DNA of 64,000 nt from Streptomyces exfoliatus. GTDB lineage: Bacteria > Actinomycetota > Actinomycetes > Streptomycetales > Streptomycetaceae. A program made the position numbers and the translations under genes. Below, piece by piece: positions 57,869 to 64,000 of the stretch. Each line of letters starts with the position of its first letter. Position 1 is the stretch's first letter. The notes under the pieces are model-generated. The model saw nothing but the letters and a program-made list of their open reading frames with translations. It did not search any database and was not told the DNA's origin. The stretch is from positions 186,001 to 250,000 of the forward strand of contig NZ_JNZP01000012.1 of NCBI RefSeq assembly GCF_000725545.1. Reading direction: 5' to 3'.

Positions 57869-58001
57869 GGAGGTCTCCTCGTCAGGGTCGGTCGGCGGCG
57901 GCCGGGCACGGGGGCATCGGAACAGCGCGCCGACAAGGGTACGAAGGTCGACTTTACGCACCGGGGCACCGGGCCGTCGCCCTGCCCCGTCCGTCCCGGC
58001 C

Positions 58002-59144
58002 TCAGGCAGCGGACACGTCCGGGGTGCAGAGGACCTCGACGCGCTGGACGAGGTTGCTGGCGAAGCCGCCGAGGTTCCACGTCTCCTCCGCGACCAGCGG
58101 CTGGGCGTTGCCCGCCGCGTCGGTGGCCCGCACGGTGAGGCGGTGCGGCCCGGGTGTCGCCGTCCAGGTGGTGCGCCAGGCGGTCCAGGCCCACGGATGC
58201 GCGGGGTCCGGGACCAGCTCGGCCTCCGCCCAGGTGGTCCCGTCGTCCTCGCTCACCTCGACCCGCGTGACCGGCCCGTGGCCCGACCAGGCGCGCCCGG
58301 CGAGCGGCACGGGTCCGGGCCGGACGACGCGGGTCCTGGACATGAAGTCGGGGAATCCCGGCGGCACCATGAGGGCCCGGGGCGCGATGAGGGTCACCGG
58401 CTCACCCGGGTCCTCCGCCGCCTGCCGCAGCCGGTAGGCGACGCTCTGCTGGAAGCCGGTGTACGGGGTGGCGGTGAGCGTGATGTCGTGGAGCCACTTC
58501 ACCTGGGCCATGCCGTACCAGCCGGGGACGACGAGCCGGAGCGGGCTGCCGTGCTGCGGGGGCAGGGGCGCGCCGTTCATCTCGTACGCGACGAGGACGT
58601 CCCGGGCCGGGTCGGCGGCCGTCGACAGGGGCAGGGCGCGCCGGTAGTCCTGCTCGACGCCCCGCTCCACTCCGTGGTCGGCGCCCGTGCACACCGCCTC
58701 GACGGCGTCGTCGGCGATCCCGGCCTCGGCGAGCAGCGCCGCCAGGGGGACGCCGGTCCACTCGGCGGTCCCCACGGCCTCGACGAGCCAGGGCTGGCTG
58801 ACCGGGCGGGGCGTGAGCCGGGCGCGGCCGTTGCCCGCGCACTCCAGGGTGACGCGACGGGTCGTGGCGGGGCGGGCGCGCAGGGCGTCGAGGTCCAGGT
58901 CGAGCGTCCGGCGCACCCGACCGCCGACGGTGAGCCGCCAGCCGTCCGCGTCGGTCGCGGGGATGTCGTAGTGCGTCAGTACGTAGTGGAGGCCGGGCGG
59001 GGTGACGTCGTACCGCAGCGCTTCCAGGGGCAGTCCGTGGTTGCGGGCGGCGAGGGCGAGCTCCTGCTCGGTGACGCCCTCGTCCGGAGCCGCCACGCGC
59101 CCTGGCGCGCTGATGCCGCTCAGACCGCCCGGGGTTTCGTCCAT
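58002..59144 (-). CDS. Sulfite-oxidase-fold molybdopterin oxidoreductase (soluble)
   Basis: Mo-cofactor enzyme of 380 aa with the sulfite oxidase catalytic domain (~45-250) and the C-terminal Mo-co dimerisation (Ig-like) domain (~265-375). The Mo-ligating Cys is C102 in TLECAGNGR; GSPLRLVVPGWYGMAQVKWL is the typical cofactor-binding segment. No signal peptide, Tat motif or heme domain is present, so it should act in the cytoplasm. The ATG at 59144 lacks a well-spaced ribosome site. It is the last gene in a same-strand group with the STAND ATPase (55-bp gap) and a membrane-bound relative at 61384. Confidence 0.87.
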   Translation of the reverse strand: MDETPGGLSGISAPGRVAAPDEGVTEQELALAARNHGLPLEALRYDVTPPGLHYVLTHYDIPATDADGWRLTVGGRVRRTLDLDLDALRARPATTRRVTLECAGNGRARLTPRPVSQPWLVEAVGTAEWTGVPLAALLAEAGIADDAVEAVCTGADHGVERGVEQDYRRALPLSTAADPARDVLVAYEMNGAPLPPQHGSPLRLVVPGWYGMAQVKWLHDITLTATPYTGFQQSVAYRLRQAAEDPGEPVTLIAPRALMVPPGFPDFMSRTRVVRPGPVPLAGRAWSGHGPVTRVEVSEDDGTTWAEAELVPDPAHPWAWTAWRTTWTATPGPHRLTVRATDAAGNAQPLVAEETWNLGGFASNLVQRVEVLCTPDVSAA

Positions 59145-59199
59145 GCCTTCATGGTGCGCCGCGCCCCGGCGCCGGGCACGTCGGTGCCCGGCCGGGGCC

Positions 59200-61350
59200 T
59201 CAGGTCTGCCGGGGGCCGCGCAGGGCGCGGTCGAGGCCGTCCTGGGGGAGGCCGGTGAGGGCGCGGACGAAGATCTCCTCGTACGCCGGCTCGCCGATCG
59301 TCGCGCGCACGGTGTCCGTGTACTTCTCGTGCAGGGCCCGCAGGCCGGGCAGGCCGCGCCGGGGTTGGCCGGTGGAGCGCCAGTACGCCTCCCCGGTGCC
59401 GGAGACGTCGGCCGCGCGTTCCCCGTCACCGGCCGCCGCGAGGGCGGTGGCGAGGACGTCGAGGCCGAGGGCGACGCCGAGGCTCGCGCCGAGGGCCCTG
59501 GTGCCTTCGAGCATGGCGCGGGCGTGGCCTGCGGCGGCGGCCGGGTCGCCTTCCAGGAGGCCGGTGAGGGCGAGCTGGTACTCCAGGGCGGTGCGGATCC
59601 AGTGCTCGTCGAGGTCCTCGCACCGGGCGCGCAGGGCGAGCGCCCGGTCCCTGGCCTCTGCGAGCCGTCCGAGGCCGGTGAGGGCGAAGACCCGGACGAG
59701 GTGGCAGCGGAGCCGGGCGGCGGAGTCCGCCGAGCCGGCGGGGCCGCCATGGACGGCGTCGAGGACGTGGCCGACGACGACGTACGCGGCCATGGGGCGG
59801 CCGGTGGTCAGGGCGAGGAGCCCGGCGAGCGCGGCGGCGTCGAGGGTGAGGTCACCGGGGCCGGGACGGGGCCGGGGCGGGTCGCCCGGCTCGCGCTGTG
59901 CGGGGACCGCGTACCGGTCCTCGTGCTCCGTGCCCTCGGTGTGCTCCGCGTACCGGGCCTCGCGGGCGCAGCGTTCGCTGATCTCCTGGGCCGGGCCGAA
60001 CTCGCCCTGGAGGACCAGGGTGACGCCCAGCGCCCACAGGGCGCGGGCCCTGGGCCGGCCGCGGGCCTCACTGAGGACCAGGGCCTGTTCGAGGCCGTCG
60101 CGGGCCTCGCGCAGGCGGCCCCGGCACGACCAGGCGAAGGCGACGGAGCCGACGAGGTCGAGGGCCCCGTCGGGGTCGGTGCGAAGGAGCCGGTCCAGGG
60201 CGGTGCGCAGATCGGTGTGGTGGGCGTCGACGGTCCGGTACCAGCGCAGCTGGCGGGCGCCGTGCCATTCGGTCTCCGCCCGGCGCGCGATACCCCGGAA
60301 GTGGGCGGCGTGCCGGTCGGCGACGGTGCCGGTCTCCCCGGTCCGCTCCAGCCAGGTCGCCCCGTACGCGCGGATCGTGTCGAGCATCCGGTGTCTGCCC
60401 GCGCCGTCCAGCGGGCGGACGACGGAGGCGCGGACGAGGCCGGCGAGCGCGTCCGGCAGGGTGGCCCGGTTCAGCGGGCCGCCGATGCACACGGCGGTCG
60501 CCGACGCGAGGTCGAAGGGGCCGCGGAAGACGGAGAGGCGGGCCCAGAGGAGGCGTTCGAGCGGGGCGCTCAGCTCGTGGCTCCAGCCGATGGCGGCGCG
60601 CAGGGTCTGGTGGCGGCTCGGCCATACCCGCTCGGGGTGGGCGAGCAGGTCGAAGCGGGCTTCCGGCGGGGCGTCGAAGCGGGTGCCGAGCTGGTCCCTG
60701 ACGGCTTCCACGCCCTGGAGACGGATCTGGGCCGCGGCCAGTTCCAGGGCGAGCGGGATGCCCTCCAGGCGTACGCAGATCTCGCCGGCGGGCCCCGCGG
60801 CGGGGAGGTCCTCCCCGGCGGCCCGCCGGAGCAGCTCCACGGCGTCCCGTCCGGTGGGCGGCAGCGGGTCGAGGGCGATCACCCGCTCCCCTTCGACGCC
60901 CAGGGGGGACCGGCTCGTGGCGAGGACGGTGAGCCCGGGGGCGGCGGCGAGGAGTTCGGCGACGAGCCGGGCGCAGGGCGCGGCGAGGTGCTCGCAGGAG
61001 TCGAGGACGAGCAGCAGCCGGTCGTCGGCGAGCCGGCGGCAGAGGCCTGTGGTGGCCATGCCGGGGGTGTGGTCGGAGAGGTCGACGGAGTCGGCGACGA
61101 GGGCGACGAGGAGCCGGTCGCCGTCGAGCGGGGTGAGGTCGGTCCACCAGGCGCCGTCCGGGTACCGTTCGGCGGCGCGGTGCGCGGCGCGCAGCGCGAG
61201 CCGGGTCTTCCCCACTCCCCCGACGCCGGTCACGGTGACGAGGCGGTGCTCCGCCAAGGCGGCGGAGACGCGCTCCAGTTCCGTGCGGCGTCCCACGAAA
61301 CCGGGGTTCTCGTCCGGCAGATGTCCACGCACGGGAGCAGTCTCCCTCAT
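59200..61350 (-). CDS. STAND-type NTPase regulator without a DNA-binding domain
   Basis: Protein of 716 aa resembling the ATPase-TPR part of Streptomyces AfsR/LuxR-like regulators. Walker A is GVGGVGKT (42-49), Walker B is LLLVLDSCEHL, followed by the sensor ATSRSPLGVEGE and GIPLALELAAA. The C-terminal half (~370-716) is an array of TPR-like helices. Neither an N-terminal OmpR/BTAD module nor a C-terminal LuxR HTH is seen; the protein ends in a helical segment (EEIFVRALTGLPQDGLDRAL). It may signal by protein contact. ATG at 61350, 33 bp after the stop of the membrane molybdoenzyme gene, so probably cotranscribed. Confidence 0.82.
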   Translation of the reverse strand: MRETAPVRGHLPDENPGFVGRRTELERVSAALAEHRLVTVTGVGGVGKTRLALRAAHRAAERYPDGAWWTDLTPLDGDRLLVALVADSVDLSDHTPGMATTGLCRRLADDRLLLVLDSCEHLAAPCARLVAELLAAAPGLTVLATSRSPLGVEGERVIALDPLPPTGRDAVELLRRAAGEDLPAAGPAGEICVRLEGIPLALELAAAQIRLQGVEAVRDQLGTRFDAPPEARFDLLAHPERVWPSRHQTLRAAIGWSHELSAPLERLLWARLSVFRGPFDLASATAVCIGGPLNRATLPDALAGLVRASVVRPLDGAGRHRMLDTIRAYGATWLERTGETGTVADRHAAHFRGIARRAETEWHGARQLRWYRTVDAHHTDLRTALDRLLRTDPDGALDLVGSVAFAWSCRGRLREARDGLEQALVLSEARGRPRARALWALGVTLVLQGEFGPAQEISERCAREARYAEHTEGTEHEDRYAVPAQREPGDPPRPRPGPGDLTLDAAALAGLLALTTGRPMAAYVVVGHVLDAVHGGPAGSADSAARLRCHLVRVFALTGLGRLAEARDRALALRARCEDLDEHWIRTALEYQLALTGLLEGDPAAAAGHARAMLEGTRALGASLGVALGLDVLATALAAAGDGERAADVSGTGEAYWRSTGQPRRGLPGLRALHEKYTDTVRATIGEPAYEEIFVRALTGLPQDGLDRALRGPRQT

Positions 61351-61383
61351 GAGCGGAGCGAACGGGCGTACGGCACCGGTTCG

Positions 61384-62973
61384 TTACGCACCCTCGACCG
61401 TGACCACCACCGAGTGCCATCCCTGCGCCCCGTCGGGCATGGTGTCGGTGCGCCGTTCCGGCTGGGTGGTGCCGGTGCCGTCGGTGGCGCGGACGGTGAG
61501 GGTGTGCCGGCCGGGGGTGGCGGCCCAGGGGTACGTCCACTGGCGCCAGGTGTCGCGGCTGTCCTCGGCGGCGAGCCGGGCGTCCTGCCAGGGGCTGTCG
61601 TCGACGCGTACCTCGACGCGGCGGATGCCCCGGTGCTGGGCCCAGGCGACCCCGGCGACCATGACGGTACCGGCGGCGGGGCGGCCGAAGGGGCGGGGCG
61701 TGTCGATGCGGGACTGGGTCTTCACGGGCGCCTCGGCGGCCCAGCCGCGCGGGACCCAGTAGGCGTCGTAGGCGTCGAAGGTGGTGAGTTCGACGGACTC
61801 GATCCACTTGCAGGCGGAGACGTACCCGTAGAGGCCGGGGACGATCATCCGGACGGGGAAGCCGTGGGTGAAGGGCAGGGGTTCGCCGTTCATCCCGAAG
61901 GCGAGGAGCGCGTCACGGCCGTCCATGACGTCCTCGACGGGGGTGCCGATCGTCATGCCGTCGACGGAGCGGGCCACGAGCTGGTCGGCGGGGCCCCCTT
62001 CGGAGGGCGGTCGGACTCCGGCGTCGCGGAGCAGGTCGGCGAGGGGGACGCCGAGCCAGCGGGCGTTGCCGACGTAGGGGCCGCCGACCTCGTTGGAGAC
62101 GCAGGCGAGGGTGATGTCCCGCTCCACGGTCCTGCGGGCCATGAGTTCCCTCAGGGTGAGGGTGATCTCCTCGCGTACGCCGCTGCCGTGGAGGCGCAGC
62201 CGCCAGCGGTCCGCGTCGACCTTGGGGACGACGAGCGCGGTGTCGACGCGGTAGAAGTCGCGGTTGGGGGTGACGAAGGGGCTGATCCCCGGGACGTTCA
62301 GTTGCGCTCCGGAGGGGACGGGCGGCGCGGGGGACGCGGGGCGGGGCAGTCGTACGGCCGCGCGGGAGGCGACGGCGTTCTCCTCCGCGGGTGAGGCGAC
62401 CGTCCGGCCGAGGGCGGCCGCGCCGGTCGCGGCGAATCCGGTGGAGGCGGCGACGATCAGGAAGCGCCGCCGGTCCTGACGGGCGGCGCCCGGCCGGGGT
62501 GTGCGCAGGACGCCGGTCAGCACGTAGAGCAGCAGCGCTCCGGCGGCGGCCCCGACGAGCGAGGGCACGGCGTCCAGGGCGGAGTCCGAGTCGGGTCGGG
62601 AGACGGCGGCGAGGGCCCCGAGGCCGCCGAAGACGGCGACGGCCGCGGCGCCGAGCAGCCGGTGGCGGAGCGCGAGCAGCCCGATGCCGAGGGCGAGGAG
62701 CGCGAGGAGGGACAGGATGCCGAGCAGGAGGACGGCTTTGTCGCTCTCGCCGAAGGTGCGGATCGCCCAGTCCTTGAGGGCCGCCGGGGTGCGGTCGACG
62801 ACGGCGTCGCCGATGGCGAGGACCGGTCCGGCCTCGGGGCGTACGCGGGAGGCGACGAGGTCCGCGACGGCGAGCGAGACGTACGCGGCGACGAGTCCGC
62901 CGAGCGCGGCGAGGAGACGGTCGGTACGGGTGGGCTCGCGGCCCCCGTCCGGTGCGGTCCTGGTGGGGTTCAT
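61384..62973 (-). CDS. Membrane-anchored sulfite-oxidase-fold molybdopterin oxidoreductase
   Basis: Protein of 529 aa. The N-terminal ~165 residues hold three or four hydrophobic segments; then comes DRRRFLIVAASTGFAATGAA, a twin-arginine-like motif with hydrophobic helix, and from ~240 a sulfite-oxidase-fold domain outside the cell. The Mo-ligating Cys is in TLACVSNE, with GFPVRMIVPGLYGYVSACKW and a C-terminal dimerisation domain (VDDSPWQDARL ... HTLTVRATDGTG). The ATG at 62973 has no strong ribosome site; a GTG about 20 nt upstream is an alternative. First gene of the molybdoenzyme-ATPase-molybdoenzyme group. Confidence 0.85.
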   Translation of the reverse strand: MNPTRTAPDGGREPTRTDRLLAALGGLVAAYVSLAVADLVASRVRPEAGPVLAIGDAVVDRTPAALKDWAIRTFGESDKAVLLLGILSLLALLALGIGLLALRHRLLGAAAVAVFGGLGALAAVSRPDSDSALDAVPSLVGAAAGALLLYVLTGVLRTPRPGAARQDRRRFLIVAASTGFAATGAAALGRTVASPAEENAVASRAAVRLPRPASPAPPVPSGAQLNVPGISPFVTPNRDFYRVDTALVVPKVDADRWRLRLHGSGVREEITLTLRELMARRTVERDITLACVSNEVGGPYVGNARWLGVPLADLLRDAGVRPPSEGGPADQLVARSVDGMTIGTPVEDVMDGRDALLAFGMNGEPLPFTHGFPVRMIVPGLYGYVSACKWIESVELTTFDAYDAYWVPRGWAAEAPVKTQSRIDTPRPFGRPAAGTVMVAGVAWAQHRGIRRVEVRVDDSPWQDARLAAEDSRDTWRQWTYPWAATPGRHTLTVRATDGTGTTQPERRTDTMPDGAQGWHSVVVTVEGA

Positions 62974-63050
62974 GGTGGGTACTTCGGCACGCACCGCCGT
63001 CCGGATGGGTGGCTTCACCCGGGCGGCGCAGTTTAGGGGGTGTCGGGGCC

Positions 63051-63974
63051 TCAGCGGGTGTCGGGCGGGGTGCCGGGGGTGTCCAGGTGCTCGCCGGGGG
63101 TCGCGAGTTCCTCGACGGCGTCGGCGCCGACGACCGCGCCCGTGGACTTCTTGCCGCGCCGCAGCCGGCCTTCGAGCCAGGAGGCGAAGGTGGTGAGGGC
63201 GAAGTTGAGCAGGACGAAGATCACGGCGACGACGGTGAAGCAGGCGATGGTGTTGGCCCCGTAGTTGGCGCTCATCGGGCGGACGGAGGCGAGGAGTTCG
63301 GAGAAGCCGAGCATCGCGCCGCCGAGGGCGGTGTCCTTGACGATGACGACGAGCTGGCTGACCAGGGCGGGCAGCATGGCGGTGACCGACTGCGGCAGCA
63401 GGACGTACGTCATGGTCTGGCCCTTGCGCATGCCGATGGCCTTCGCCGCGTCGGTCTGCCCGCTGGGGAGGGCGAGGATGCCGGCGCGGACGACCTCGGC
63501 GAGCACGGAGGCGTTGTAGAGGACGAGGCCGGTGACGACGGCGTACAGCGGGCGGGTGTCCGGACTGATGTCGGTGAACTCGGAGTACGCGGCGTTGGCG
63601 AACAGCATGAGGATCAGGACCGGGATGGCCCGGAAGAACTCGACGACGGTGCCGGCCGCGCCGCGCACGAAGCGGTGGTCGGAGAGGCGGGAGATGCCGA
63701 GGAGGGCGCCGAGGGGAAGGGCGATCACCATGGCCAGCGCGGCGGCGATCACGGTGTTCTTCAGGGCGGGCAGGATGTACGTCTCCCACACGCGGGCGTC
63801 GGTGAAGAAGGGTTCCCACTTGGCCCATTCGAGCTGGTTCTGGTCGGCGAGGCTCGCCACGACCCACCACACCACCGCGGCCAGCACGACCAGGAACAGC
63901 AGGGTCCACAGGACGTTGCGCCGCCGGGCGCGCGGCCCGGGGACGTCGTAGAGGACGGTGGGTCGGGTCTTCAC
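63051..63974 (-). CDS. gluD: Glutamate-type polar amino acid ABC permease (GluD)
   Basis: Inner-membrane permease of 307 aa of the His/Glu/Gln/Arg family. After VLWTLLFLVVLAAVVWWVV come TYILPALKNTVIAAALAMVIALPLG, the motif EFFRAIPVLILMLFANAAY, and the EAA-type loop AAKAIGMRKGQTMTYVLLPQSV. The C-terminal ~45 residues are a polar tail. It matches GluD of the actinobacterial gluABCD glutamate importer. GTG at 63974 overlaps the stop of the upstream permease gene (GTGA). The symbol is by resemblance to Corynebacterium/Streptomyces GluD. Confidence 0.82.
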   Translation of the reverse strand: MKTRPTVLYDVPGPRARRRNVLWTLLFLVVLAAVVWWVVASLADQNQLEWAKWEPFFTDARVWETYILPALKNTVIAAALAMVIALPLGALLGISRLSDHRFVRGAAGTVVEFFRAIPVLILMLFANAAYSEFTDISPDTRPLYAVVTGLVLYNASVLAEVVRAGILALPSGQTDAAKAIGMRKGQTMTYVLLPQSVTAMLPALVSQLVVIVKDTALGGAMLGFSELLASVRPMSANYGANTIACFTVVAVIFVLLNFALTTFASWLEGRLRRGKKSTGAVVGADAVEELATPGEHLDTPGTPPDTR

Positions 63975-64000
63975 CGTTTCACCGCCACCTTCTTGGCCAC
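63971..64000 (-). CDS. C-terminal end of an upstream gene, probably permease GluC
   Basis: Only the last nine codons and the TGA are in the window (VAKKVAVKR). They run into the gluD start with a 4-bp overlap, as expected for the partner permease in gluABCD. Identity is inferred from position only. Confidence 0.5.
   Translation of the reverse strand: MAKKVAVKR

Noticed and set aside
59200..61350. Treating the STAND protein as a SARP or LuxR activator
   Set aside because: Neither an OmpR/BTAD module at the start nor a LuxR HTH at the end can be seen.

Overview
The window is strongly GC-rich chromosomal DNA with G/C-ending codons, GTG/TTG as well as ATG starts, GGAGG-type ribosome sites, many secreted hydrolases with long signal peptides, sugar ABC importers that lack their own ATPase, and dense LacI/TetR/MarR/MerR/LysR/GntR/XRE regulation. 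This is the signature of Streptomyces or a very close relative. It reads as an ordinary coding-dense chromosomal segment rich in accessory metabolism. I see no rRNA, tRNA, CRISPR, phage or complete transposase gene.

Layout. 1-5936: a beta-glucan utilisation locus (GH81 endo-beta-1,3-glucanase diverging from a binding protein, two permeases and a GH1 beta-glucosidase) with two LacI-type operators in the divergent promoter. 6010-8092: erythromycin-esterase-family enzyme diverging from a double-HTH MerR regulator. 8220-16209: chitin-binding streptogrisin protease, LysR, GPP34 protein, and a 1340-residue multidomain exoenzyme followed by a small membrane protein. 16363-18979: fused double alpha/beta hydrolase with a MerR-type 19-bp-spacer promoter, diverging from its MerR gene. 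19077-22643: VOC protein, MFS exporter diverging from MarR, YrdB-like protein. 22846-28928: CBM25 alpha-amylase, DUF1304-TetR pair, subtilisin with P domain.

29055-35827: AurF-like diiron protein with a ferredoxin-ferredoxin reductase partner behind tandem TetR-like operators, an HTH-less LysR-domain protein diverging from a DUF5997 gene, a universal stress protein and a VOC protein. 35890-43710: secreted propeller-like protein, small membrane protein, and a five-gene importer (binding protein, two permeases, two ATPases) plus one coupled gene, preceded by a palindrome matching the Nur (nickel regulator) box, hence probably nikABCDE. 43740-47053: oxidoreductase plus two acyl-CoA dehydrogenases in one overlapping operon. 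47218-49730: XRE/cupin regulator diverging from a thioredoxin-reductase-like flavoprotein, then a VOC protein. 49752-52675: GntR/LacI hybrid, SIS sugar isomerase and PIG-L deacetylase, an amino-sugar type cluster. 52744-64000: S33 peptidase, glycine-betaine type transporter without its ATPase, VOC protein, nadE, two sulfite-oxidase-fold molybdoenzymes flanking a STAND ATPase, and the gluD end of an amino-acid importer.

Two copies of a CTAG-ended, inverted-repeat intergenic element (5933-6013 and 19987-20183) supply the TAG stop codons of flanking genes. The best leads for something undescribed are this element, the diiron/ferredoxin-reductase operon, the HTH-less LysR/DUF5997 pair, the molybdoenzyme-STAND-molybdoenzyme cluster, and the fused hydrolase whose first domain has lost its nucleophile. 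All calls come from reading the sequence; no database search was run.
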